Shown piece by piece: positions 36,868-45,800 of a stretch of DNA of 64,000 nucleotides; within the stretch, counting starts at the first letter, position 1; each line of letters starts with the position of its first letter. Position numbers and translations under genes: made by a program. The notes beneath the pieces are model-generated. The model searched no databases. It saw only the letters and a list, made by a program, of their open reading frames with translations, and had not been told where the DNA came from. The stretch comes from Chryseobacterium mucoviscidosis (GTDB lineage: Bacteria > Bacteroidota > Bacteroidia > Flavobacteriales > Weeksellaceae): the NCBI RefSeq assembly GCF_002177115.1, contig NZ_MVAG01000147.1:1-64000 (forward strand), given 5' to 3'.

Positions 36868-37115
36868 TTTTTTAATGTTTAAATATTATTTATGCAGTTT
36901 TAATTTCTCTTGTATTTCGGTCAATATAAAATTCAATTTCAATACCTTCTTTACCTATTCCTTGAAACTTTCTTCCGTCTGAAAAGGTAATGTTCTCACT
37001 CGCTTCTTGTACTACTTTTTTTATTTTATTGATGTCCCATTTGCTTGGAAAGAAATTGGAGTTACTATCTTTGAGTGGACATAATAGCTAAGCCCCGATG
37101 CTCTATCTTTAAGAA

Positions 37116-37412
37116 ATGAAAAACAGAAGGAAGAATTACAGTTTAGAATTTAAACTTAAAGCTTTGGAATTATTAGAAGAGAGAGGTTGTAGTATGACTT
37201 CTTTAGGGCGAGAACTTGGAGTGAATCCAGACAACATCAAACGTTGGAGCAAGGAGTTTAAATCAGGAAAATTAACAGCAGGCTCTACTATAAAGGAAAA
37301 GAGTAAGGAAGAGCTGGAAATTATCCGTCTGAACAAAGAGCTTGCTGATATAAAATTAGAACATGAAATCTTAAAAAAGGCGGTAAGCATCTTTTCCAGG
37401 AACGGCAGGTAA
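37116..37412 (+). CDS. IS3-family transposase OrfA
   Basis: A 98-residue DNA-binding part of the transposase. A helix-turn-helix is seen in SLEFKLKALELLEERGCSMT and GRELGVNPDNIKRWSKEF, and a leucine-zipper-like segment in EIIRLNKELADIKLEHEILK. The frame ends soon after the slippery heptamer at 37373-37379, where a -1 shift would join it to OrfB. It appears complete. Confidence 0.92.
   Translation: MKNRRKNYSLEFKLKALELLEERGCSMTSLGRELGVNPDNIKRWSKEFKSGKLTAGSTIKEKSKEELEIIRLNKELADIKLEHEILKKAVSIFSRNGR
37373..37379 (+). other. Programmed -1 frameshift site (A AAA AAG)
   Basis: A AAA AAG is in the correct register (TTA AAA AAG in the orfA frame). OrfB lies in the -1 frame downstream. This is the classic slippery heptamer of IS3-family elements and would yield the OrfAB fusion transposase. 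Confidence 0.85.
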
Positions 37413-37459
37413 AATATCGTTTTATAGAATCTCATACGAATATATTTCCTGTTGAAAAG

Positions 37460-38299
37460 ATGTGTAAAGTACTAAGAGTGAGCAGAAGTTCATATTATAA
37501 ATGGCTTGTTGGGATTCCATCAAAAAGAGCATTGTATAATCAAATGCTGAGTGATGAAATCAAAAAAATATATGTTCTTTATAAAGGTCGGTATGGCAGT
37601 CCCAGAATAGCTAAAGAACTGGAATCATTGGGAATAAAAGCGTCTCAACAGCGAGTAGCAAGACTGATGCAGAAGCATTCATTAAGAAGTATATTGAAAA
37701 GGAAATTTAAGGTGACTACCGATTCATCTCATAAATATCCTGTTGTGGAAAATCATTTGAACAGGAATTTTTTGGTGCAGAAACCCAATTCTGCATGGGT
37801 ATCGGATATCACTTACATAAGAACCCAACAAGGCTGGCTGTATCTTACTACTGTAATAGATTTATTTGATAGAAAAGTAATTGGATGGTCTCTGAGTTCC
37901 ACCATGTATGCTAAAGACACAAGCATGGCGGCTTTTAAAATGGCTCTTTCCAATCGTCCATTAATGAAAACGGATTCACTCATTTTCCATTCTGACAGAG
38001 GGGTTCAATATGCCTGTAAGGAGTTTGTATCGATGGTCGGAAAAAACAGACAAATTATTAGAAGTATGAGCAGGAAAGGGAATTGCTGGGATAATGCAGT
38101 GGCTGAAAGTTTCTTCAAAACGCTGAAAATGGAACTTATTTATCAGAATAGATATGAAACCAGAAAACAGGCTGAACTCTCAATATTTTAATACATAGAA
38201 GGATTCTATAATACTCACAGAAGACATAAGTATCTGAAAAATAAAACGATATTAGAATTTAATCAACTTATTATTAACAAATTTAAAATCGCAGCATAG
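37460..38299 (+). pseudogene. IS3-family transposase OrfB (DDE), truncated by an internal stop
   Basis: The integrase catalytic part. It begins with MCKVLRVSRSSYYKW (open frame extends further 5' to the frameshift region) and has the DDE residues: Asp in WVSDITYIRTQQGWLYL, Asp in IFHSDRGVQYAC and Glu in CWDNAVAESFFKTLK. An in-frame TAA at 38189-38191 (context ELSIF-stop) interrupts it. The frame continues YIEGFYNTHRRHKYLKNKT to a stop at 38299, the normal IS3 C-terminus. A single GAA-to-TAA change would explain this. Residues after the DDE Glu (about 36) are lost, which probably cripples the enzyme. Confidence 0.85.
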
Positions 38300-38422
38300 G
38301 GCTAAGGAAATTTGTCCACTTTTTTGTAGGAAGTTCAAAGTATGAATATCTGTCTTTGGCTTCCATTTTTCTGTGTCTTCAATCCAAAAGTAAAAAGCAG
38401 CCATTACTGACTGCCTTACTAT

Positions 38423-38779
38423 TTAGCTCATAAATATTTTCCAATCTTTCATCAGGTCGATGACCTCTTGTAAAGGCATTTCTAAGTTTTGATAAGAAGT
38501 AGAGCTATCTGCAATAAAATAAGCCGTGTCTTTATCACATTTAAAATCTCCACACATATAGCCTATCTGCATAAACATAAGATCATCATTTGCTTTTAAC
38601 CATGTTTTATTACCGCTTCTCACAGATTCTAATAAATCTATGATTTCCTGAATATTATCTGGAAATCGAAATTGTCCAACGAATAAGGATAATAATAAGT
38701 ATTTATCATCTGTTGCTATTGGATCTGCAATTTCTTTTCCATCTAACAAACTGTTTGTTTTAAAGTTTATCTTGTTCAT
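38423..38779 (-). CDS. Immunity protein for the EndoU-like toxin tip (first copy)
   Basis: A 118-residue acidic protein that starts MNKINFKTNSLLDGKEIADP and shares most of its sequence with the 116-residue paralogue at 36517-36867. It begins 5 bases after the EndoU-like tip, the tight toxin-immunity spacing expected for protection of the producer. A hairpin of the type GCAGTC..GGCTGC with T run follows its stop. The family is not known to me; the role is inferred from position and co-duplication. Confidence 0.8.
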   Translation of the reverse strand: MNKINFKTNSLLDGKEIADPIATDDKYLLLSLFVGQFRFPDNIQEIIDLLESVRSGNKTWLKANDDLMFMQIGYMCGDFKCDKDTAYFIADSSTSYQNLEMPLQEVIDLMKDWKIFMS

Positions 38780-38784
38780 ATTTT

Positions 38785-39621
38785 TTATTTAAAGTAAATA
38801 TATGCTGTGGTTATCTCTCTAGTTTCAGGGCTAATATAAAATTCTATCTCAATTCCTTGCTTAGTGATGCCTCTATACTTATTTCCTTGTTTAAAAGTAA
38901 TATTCTCACTCGCTTCTTGTACTACTTTCTTTATTTTATTAATATCCCATTTGCTAGGAAAAAAGGTATGAGTGTCTTTTTTCAAATCCCATTTTCCCAT
39001 TTCTTTTATCCAATATTCTATTTTCGCTAAATGTACCGTTTCTCCTGTTGGAAGTACTTTTGTACCAAGGTTTTCTGCAATTCTTACCAGTTTGTTATTC
39101 AGCTTATTTAGAATATGAAAACCTCCCACTGTTGGACTGTAGTTAAATCCACTTTCCGCTGCTTTTCCTCCCTTGCTTGCAAGATACTCATATTCTTCGA
39201 CCAGATTATCGGCTTTTTATTTTTTTATCCGGATATGCCCATCTTCTATATGTTGTTCAAATCTTCTGCCTATGATAAAAATTCTTTCCAGCAAATCATC
39301 TAAGTATTTAACAGCATCATCTTTACCCATATTCTTTAGTTTTTTAGCAAGAGCTTCCACTTCTTTTTTACTCCCTCTAAAAACCGTAAAACCTTTATAT
39401 TCCAACCTTGTTATAAAGTTTCCATAAATACCTGCATTTAATGTTGTTTGGCGGAAACCATCAAGTTTAGGTTTTAATCCAAGATTTCCTAAAGTCTCTG
39501 CAGTTTCTTTGCTAAAGCCTAATCCCAAAAATTCTTTGCCTTTGACAACTTGTATCTAGCACTTAAAAACCATTTCTCCAGCTCATCCCAAATTTTCTTT
39601 AAGAAGTATCAAAGATTCTTG
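38785..39621 (-). pseudogene. EndoU-like nuclease toxin tip cassette, frameshifted (orphan CT module)
   Basis: Promoter-distal cassette in pieces. From 39621 it matches the carrier's pre-toxin part (LEKWFLSARYKLSKAK), then changes frame. The piece 39528-39217 matches it again: SKETAETLGNLGLKPK and EALAKKLKNMG. The divergent part RRFEQHIEDGHIRIKK ends at a stop in an A-rich run, and one base lost there continues into ADNLVEEYEYLASKGGKAAE, then GGFHILNKL to the end at 38785. His in HIEDGH and GGFH, the FFPSKWDINKI motif and the terminal GIEIEFYISPETREITTAYI suggest bacterial EndoU. It has two frameshifts, so it is silent unless recombined. Confidence 0.75.
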
Positions 39622-39642
39622 ACTTGTATTTGAAAAAGAAAA

Positions 39643-39662
39643 AAGCAGTCCGAAGACTGCTT
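39643..39662 (-). terminator. Intrinsic terminator at a cassette boundary
   Basis: AAGCAGTC and GACTGCTT pair around a CGAA loop, and on the minus strand TTTTTTCTTTTT follows. Similar GCAGTC...TGCTTTTT elements lie at about 38392-38413 and 36487-36508, each at the end of a toxin/immunity cassette. Confidence 0.85.
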
Positions 39663-39726
39663 AAATCTATTTATTCGTGTAATATTTTATCTAAAATGGG
39701 CTGAGCTTCTGATATTGAAATTTTGC

Positions 39727-40098
39727 CTAAGGTTTTTTTAGTATCAATAATAATGATGTTGGCGTGGTTTTAGACTTAATCAATTTTAATTCATTAATAA
39801 TATCATTTTGGTTATTTACCTTTTTGAAAATATTAGTAATGAAAATATATTCTTTTTCGTCTGATGAGAAATCTTTTAACATTTCATCTAAACTCCTATT
39901 ATTAATTGTTTTTTGATTGTTTTGAATAGAAATCTTTATTATAATGCCCTTTTCCTGTCCATGTTTCAAATGCAGCCTTATCAGCTCATTTCATTCCTCT
40001 TTGTATTTATTATTAAAAGCGGTAACATTATCACTGGCTCCAGACTACAATCCTCTAATTCCTTCAAATGGAATTTTAAATGTTCTATCAAAGCATTA
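39727..40098 (-). pseudogene. Degenerate gene remnant in the toxin island
   Basis: One minus-strand frame reads FDRTFKIPFEGIRGL, stop, SGASDNVTAFNNKYKEE, stop, then NELIRLHLKHGQEKGIIIKI and on for 80 residues to KKP at 39727. The two in-frame stops in an otherwise protein-like frame mark a decayed gene. It lies between the papain-type immunity gene and the EndoU-like cassette and is followed by a terminator, so it is likely to be an old toxin tip or immunity gene. I do not recognise the family. Confidence 0.5.
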
Positions 40099-40132
40099 AA
40101 AACTTATTTTCAAGTGATTTACGTACTTAATG

Positions 40133-40519
40133 TTAGACAATATTGAACTCATTTTTAATTTTTTCAATCAAAAAAGGTAAATCAGCAATTGCCTTATCAT
40201 TAATTATTTTATCAAAATTATTGAGGTTTTTTATATCAAGATCTTTCAAAATTCTTTCTTCATAAAAATATTTAGGAACAATAATATAATTATTACTTTT
40301 GTCTGAGTTCTTCATTACCCATTCAGTATTACCAACAAATTTGGTTATTATATTTTGGAGTCTTTTATATACAGTATCTTCCTTTAAAGTATCTTTAAAC
40401 CTAAAAATTAATCTAAAAATTCTACTGTATTTATCATCCATATTATGTGTTGATGCAAAAGCTGATTCTATTGGTTTTATCTTTTCTAAAGTTTCAAATA
40501 GTGATGTATTTGTAATCAT
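40133..40519 (-). CDS. Candidate immunity protein for the papain-like toxin
   Basis: A 128-residue protein starting MITNTSLFETLEKIKPIESA and ending FLIEKIKNEFNIV, of no family I know. It starts 11 bases after the stop of the 753-residue toxin and is on the same strand, with intact frame. This is the typical place and size for the cognate immunity gene of the active toxin tip. Its Lys/Asn-rich composition and AT-rich codons match the island and not the core genes. Confidence 0.75.
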   Translation of the reverse strand: MITNTSLFETLEKIKPIESAFASTHNMDDKYSRIFRLIFRFKDTLKEDTVYKRLQNIITKFVGNTEWVMKNSDKSNNYIIVPKYFYEERILKDLDIKNLNNFDKIINDKAIADLPFLIEKIKNEFNIV

Positions 40520-40530
40520 ATTAAATGTTT

Positions 40531-42792
40531 TTATGGGATTATTTTTTTTATATTTAATCCTTTTGGATTTATCTTATTCATTTCCTCTAAATATTTTGAT
40601 AATGAAACTGAACTTTCAGAGAACCAAGGGTCAAAAACCATATCACCATTTGTATAAATTTGGTGATAAACCCAATCATCAATAACTCCATTTTCATACC
40701 CTTTCATCCATCTACCTTCTTTGGGTGTTAACTCTATAATTTCTCCAGTTTTAAATTCTTCTAATATTTTTTCAGCTATTTCTGAACAATCTAACAAATC
40801 ATTTTTAGCTATGCTTTTAGCTGTTTTAAAGATTAATAACTCATCTAAATACTTCTCAGCAGCTTCACTGCCCATATTTTTTAGTTTTTTAGCCAGAGCT
40901 TCTACTTCTTTTTTACTACCTTCAAATACTGTAACCCCTTTATATTCCAATCTTGTTATAAAGTTCCCATAAGGGACACTCATTCCAAATCCAGTCTGTC
41001 GAAAGCCGAGTTTAGGCTTTAATCCAAGATTTCCTAAAGTTTCCGCTGTCTCCTTGCTAAAGCCGAGTCCTAAAAATTCTTTAGCCTTAGAAATTTTGTA
41101 TCGAGCACTTAGAAGCCACTTTTCCAATTCATTCAAAATCTGTTGCAGAAAGGTCTTAAAAGCTTTTCCCCCTTTTGAAAATAATTCGAGTAAAGTACTT
41201 AATGCTTTATAAGCTTGATCTTTTCCATATTTTGCTGCTGCTGAAAGAGTGGCACTAACCTCTTTATTTACAGCCTCAATAATTTCGGCAATTTTACCTA
41301 ATTTTGCAGCTTTTAAAACCTGAGTAAAAGGTACAAAAAAACTAAGAATAAAGGCAATTCCACTTCCTGCAATATAAGAAACCCTTACCCAGTCAAAATC
41401 TTCTTTATTGTGAGCCTTGCAAAAATCCAGCATTTTATTGTACATTTCAGTGGCTGCATTTCCAATATTTGCCCAAAAATGTCCTCCAAATAAGAAGCCG
41501 TAAATGTTATCCAGAGTTTCCATTGCGCCCTGAAAATCCTGAACGTTATTGAAAGGTGATTCTAAAATTCCTCCTACAAATTTAAAAAGAGATGATATAA
41601 AATCGACAATACCATTCCATAGTCCACAACGATAAGCAATCCACATCTGCATTTTTCCGGCAAGAAAGTCACCCGTCTCATTGTCTATCAATTTATAAAC
41701 AGCTTCTATCTCCTGTGTAATGAAATTATTGTAATATTGGATAAATTTCTTTATTGAATTTGAGTATTTTTTAATATATTCTTCAAGAATATTTGGAGTA
41801 ATGTCATGAAGATCTAACCCTTTTTTATCTGCGAAAAGCTTATCAATATCATTAATTAAGTCGTCAGCAATGGTAACTTTTTTAAGAAGATTATCTTTGT
41901 CAAAAAAATAATCTTCGCTTTGGGTATCCCAAAAATCATCTGAAATTTTAAGATAATCTAAACCATTCCCTATTTTGTTACAAATCCATCCCGTTCCTTT
42001 GGATGTGGAAAAAAAATATAGAAGCCCCTGTTTAATTGTTGTTAGAATACTCTCTAAGTTCACATTATCCTTTTCAATATATCCTTTTTCCAGAAGTTCT
42101 TTTATGATATTTGTATCAAGTGCTGTGTTCTTTGATAAAGAATTCATTATTGAAGGATTGAAGAATCTTTCGTCAATTTCCCCATCTTTATTGTAAAACT
42201 GTTTTCTTACAAATGGTGATACTTTTGCATACAGTTTTTTAGAGGAGAAAAAATCTTCATCACCTTCTATAAAAAAATAAATATCACTTTCTTCTAATCT
42301 TGCCGTTTTATATGCCTCGAAAACTTTATTTCCGTCATCCGAGAAGAAAAAATAAACGGTAAACATCAGTTTTTCATCGGGATCACGTACGCCATTAAGA
42401 TTCTTATCAAAAAAAACATCCAGAGAAGTATATAAATAACTATCCTTAACTGTTTTTTTTAAATCATTTATGACGGTAAGGTTTCCTTTTTTTTCTACTT
42501 GTGCATCTATGAAATAAGATTTCTTAATGAATGACGCTGTTTTACTGTTATTTGCAGGTCTTACCTGTAACAATGGACTCACATTACTCATTCCTCTCAC
42601 GGTTTCTCCGAGCTGCATAGTCTGAGCTTCATTTTTCACTTTCAGAAAATCCTGAAATCCGCCATACCCCATTTGCTGCATCATTGAAGGATTATCTATT
42701 GGGACATGGTTTTGGAAATCTGCCAGAAGCTCTTGTTTTGTAATGTCATCAAAATCTTCTATTTCGTTTAAATATTCTTCGTAAGTCATCAT
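40531..42792 (-). CDS. Polymorphic toxin carrier with papain-like C-terminal domain
   Basis: A 753-residue protein without a signal peptide. Residues 125-141 hold a Dx-Nx-NG calcium-loop-like motif (DKNLNGVRDPDE). A hydrophobic membrane-active segment lies at about 472-500 (YIAGSGIAFILSFFVPFTQV). The pre-toxin linker (about 550-652) includes LEKWLLSARYKISKAKEFLG and SKKEVEALAKKLKNMG and is repeated in the downstream EndoU cassette. The last 100 residues form the toxin: Cys669 (LLDCSEIAEK), His710 (WVYHQIY) and Asp721 (MVFDPWF) are in the right order for a papain-fold peptidase or glutamine deamidase. An immunity gene follows. The assignment of the toxin fold is by motif only. Confidence 0.78.
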   Translation of the reverse strand: MMTYEEYLNEIEDFDDITKQELLADFQNHVPIDNPSMMQQMGYGGFQDFLKVKNEAQTMQLGETVRGMSNVSPLLQVRPANNSKTASFIKKSYFIDAQVEKKGNLTVINDLKKTVKDSYLYTSLDVFFDKNLNGVRDPDEKLMFTVYFFFSDDGNKVFEAYKTARLEESDIYFFIEGDEDFFSSKKLYAKVSPFVRKQFYNKDGEIDERFFNPSIMNSLSKNTALDTNIIKELLEKGYIEKDNVNLESILTTIKQGLLYFFSTSKGTGWICNKIGNGLDYLKISDDFWDTQSEDYFFDKDNLLKKVTIADDLINDIDKLFADKKGLDLHDITPNILEEYIKKYSNSIKKFIQYYNNFITQEIEAVYKLIDNETGDFLAGKMQMWIAYRCGLWNGIVDFISSLFKFVGGILESPFNNVQDFQGAMETLDNIYGFLFGGHFWANIGNAATEMYNKMLDFCKAHNKEDFDWVRVSYIAGSGIAFILSFFVPFTQVLKAAKLGKIAEIIEAVNKEVSATLSAAAKYGKDQAYKALSTLLELFSKGGKAFKTFLQQILNELEKWLLSARYKISKAKEFLGLGFSKETAETLGNLGLKPKLGFRQTGFGMSVPYGNFITRLEYKGVTVFEGSKKEVEALAKKLKNMGSEAAEKYLDELLIFKTAKSIAKNDLLDCSEIAEKILEEFKTGEIIELTPKEGRWMKGYENGVIDDWVYHQIYTNGDMVFDPWFSESSVSLSKYLEEMNKINPKGLNIKKIIP

Positions 42793-42810
42793 TTTTTGTT
42801 TTATACTTTT

Positions 42811-42849
42811 GGCTCATGGCGGCTGGCTTTTCTCCAGCCGCCATGAGCC
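42811..42849 (-). promoter_or_regulatory. GC-rich intercistronic hairpin between the 1246-residue gene and the toxin
   Basis: A perfect 16-bp inverted repeat (42811-42826 with 42834-42849; GGCTCATGGCGGCTGG and its complement) with a 7-base loop stands out in AT-rich DNA. It lies 18 bases before the toxin ATG. No T run follows on the minus strand, so it is unlikely to be a plain terminator. It could reduce read-through or block 3' exonuclease decay and so fix the ratio of the two proteins. Confidence 0.7.
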
Positions 42850-42885
42850 TAAAGCAGGTTAATAATTGTTTTAATTAACAAACCA

Positions 42886-45800
42886 TTACGGAAGATTGTT
42901 TTTAATGCTCTGCATAGAGATCTGTGCAATCACTTTTCTGGGATCGCTATCTGTGGTCAATTGCAGATTACCATCTTTGATGTCGATGTTTTCTACAAAT
43001 CGGTGTGCTCCTGAGCTTAGTTGAGCATCAGTAATGGCAAACTCGGATGATATTACCACTTCTTCAGGATTTTCAAATTCTGCCGGATTTTCCTGACTAA
43101 ACGGCAACGCTGTTGCTGTTTTCAGACCCGTAGAACCTTCCTGAAGTATCGTAAGCGTGGTTGGGAGCTTTGTAATCCAAGGCTTACCTTGTTTCAGCCC
43201 TACAGGTTCTCTCATTTCGTCTACAATACTCATATACATCGGGTCTCCAATTACCGGAACTTCTTCTCCATTCCAGATTTTTCCTGTACTCAGGAAGAAC
43301 TGGATGGCATCTTCAAATCCGGGTCTTACCGTTACGATAACTCTCGCCATACCGGATTGTAAGAAACTTCTGAAAAGCGGATCTACGCTTTCACTCACAT
43401 ACATTTCCTGCCAATGCTGTCTGTTTGCCCAGTAATAAGGATAGAAACTGTAACTCATAATACTCCATTCGAACGCCTGTTCCATAAACTTGGCAAGTGC
43501 TGTATACTTGTCTAGATTTTCATTTAAGAATACCTGAAAGTTTTCCATCTTGTCACCATCGGTAAAGTTCTGTCCGACAGTATTCGGAGATAAATAATCC
43601 TGTAACAAATACGCGATACAGTTATGCTTCAGAACATCAGATTCCATGTATCGGTAGAAGTTACCCATTTTGTCTTTTGCTTCCGCTTCTTTTTTCTTCT
43701 GTTCTTCATCCAGACGTTTTTGCTCTTCCTGAAATTTTTTATAAGCTTCTTCATACGCATCAATAATAGCATTGAAGTTTTCCGTAGCCCACTGAAGCAT
43801 ATAAGCATCTGAAAGGGTACATTTAGCTTTTACCACTAATCCCACCTGAGTTGTTCCATTCCCTCCTGCATATTGCATATTATAATTTCCAACGACATTA
43901 AGTCCGTAGCTTGTATAACTTCCACGTAACCATTGTTGACGGTGAGGGTTTTCAATATTCACCGCGCCGCCTTTTAAATTATCAAATGTCAGCCACGAAC
44001 TGTTTTTCTTGAATCTGTTGTAGAAAGCATAAGTAATTTCAGCTTCATATGCTTTGTAATTTACCGGAATGTTAAGTCCTAAAAGCCTTGGCGTAGCACT
44101 GTTATCCAAATCTACTTCTACATTGCTGGATACTATTACATTTGAGGTAGGGAGATCCGTAAGCTTAACGCTATATATATTTGCCCAATATTGCAACAAA
44201 TCTCTTGTGGCAGTTTTTGGTTCTGCCATTGTGTAAGGAGCAGGAGCTTTTCTGGGATCTACAGGAGCGGTAAGTACATCTGCCTTCGCTACCGCCAGAG
44301 CCAATCTGTGCAGTCTTGCGGGTTCAGGGATCATAAATTCAAACATTGTTCGTTTTCCGTAATTGTAGATCTGGTTTTTATATTTCATATCTACCCATCT
44401 GTAAACGCCCACAACGTGCTTATCTCCATTTCTGTTATCAAAGCCATGAGAATTGTTTTCCTCATATTCTTCGATAATTTTTTCAATTCTCTCTTCGGAA
44501 ATCTTGGTCAGCAAACGATCGGTTGCCTTATTGGTGATTTCCTGCGACTGTGTAACAGCCTGACGGACGCTGTTTTCTTTGGCGTTATGGGTAGCCAGAC
44601 TTCCGCCTACTTCAAATGTTCCATAAGGAGTTTCCTTACTTCTCCAACTGGCATGTGCCTGTGTGTCAAAACCCTGTTGTATCACATTGGCAACTTCAGA
44701 CTGAAGGTCATTTCTTGTGGTGCTTGTTGTATCGGTAAGGGTTTCCCGTTCGGTAGATTTAGAAGCTGTGGTTTGGATCTCACTTTTTCTTAGTCTTCGT
44801 GTTGACTTTTGTTTAAACTCTCTTGCCATGATGTTTTCAATATGCGTAACATCCCCCGGAACATAAGCATGTGTACTTTGTACGACCTTCATATATTCAG
44901 CAATACCCAGTCTTTTTAAACCAAAGAGCTTTCTCGTATTGGAAATTTCTTCCACAGGCTCTTCTTCTCCGCGAACCCTACCCGGTTTTAATGTCAGCAT
45001 TCCAACCTGAAGCTCATTTGTCGGAATTTTAAATAATTCCAGATAAGCTTCTCTGCCGTTATTGAAGAAGATATCAATTCTAATTCTTGATATGGAAGAA
45101 TATGTATTTACCATTAAAGCAGGGAAGCTCACCACTCCATTAAGAACATCCGTGTTTCCCAGTGTTTCTTCATGAATCCCGGTATTGGATTCCATGGTAA
45201 TTTTCGCATTTGCCACGCTCCATGAGTTATCTTCAACTTCAAAAGAAAAATTAATAAACCCGCTGTTAAGAACAAAAGCAGAACGTCTCCAGTTTGCTAA
45301 TAAGCTGTATGCCAGATGTGTTCTTGGCGATGTATTCACAACAGGAATTAATGCGCCTCCAATATTAGCATACTGTGTCTGTGGAAGTTCTGTATTTTCC
45401 AGAACAGACTGAGCCTGTTGAGAAATATGCGTCTGCAGTTCAGAAAAGACACTGTTGAATGTCTGATAGTTTTCATCAATCTGAACAGACTGAGCACCTA
45501 TTCTTAGCTCAGCATCCGAAACGGCTTCCACTTTTGCAGCTGATGAAACTTTTGAGTAAAATTCTTCGTTAAGCGGCTGGGAAGCGAATAAATTCATAAA
45601 AAGCTCAAAAGACTCCGCTGATAATTTGGCTTTAAGATCCGGAATGTTGATTTCGCCCGGATAAGAAAATTCAAACGGAGGAACTTCCGTTTTTTTAAGC
45701 CTTTCATACAAACGCTCCAACTCTTCTTCTGAACCTTTTTCTTCAGCCAGATGCTCAATTTCATTTAAAAGTTTATTATACTCTTCCATTTGAGACAGAT

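Larger units (their letters stand above)
37073..38323 (+). mobile_element. IS3-family insertion sequence
   Basis: About 1.25 kb carrying orfA and orfB in the usual IS3 order with a -1 frameshift site. Ends show imperfect inverted repeats: AGTGGACATAAT..CTAAGCCC on the left and GGGCTAAG....TTTGTCCACT on the right. The exact tips and the target duplication could not be fixed, because bases between the right repeat and the toxin frame (38324-38335) are of unclear origin. It is inserted in the second EndoU-like toxin tip, antisense to it. Its transposase has an internal stop, so it may be immobile without help. Confidence 0.9.
36890..38402 (-). pseudogene. Second EndoU-like toxin tip, split by an IS3-family element
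   Basis: The 5' part (about 38402-38330, minus) reads FWIEDTEKWKPKTDIHT. The 3' part (about 37070-36890) reads DSNSNFFPSKWDINKIKKVV and on to GIEIEFYI...REIKTA. Joined, they match the C-terminal half of the EndoU-like tip at 38785-39621 residue for residue over long stretches. The insertion sequence sits between the HT and DSNS codons. This copy also lacks the N-terminal linker and stops five residues early. It arose by duplication of the toxin/immunity pair, then IS insertion. Confidence 0.75.

Noticed and set aside
35107..40500. CRISPR array or integron in the repeat-bearing island
   Set aside because: The repeats are coding homologies and terminators of different lengths, with no regular short repeat/spacer pattern and no integrase or attC-like array.
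44191..44793. Plus-strand frame of 200 codons inside the 1246-residue gene
   Set aside because: Cys/Ser/Phe-rich shadow of a longer minus-strand protein with normal composition.
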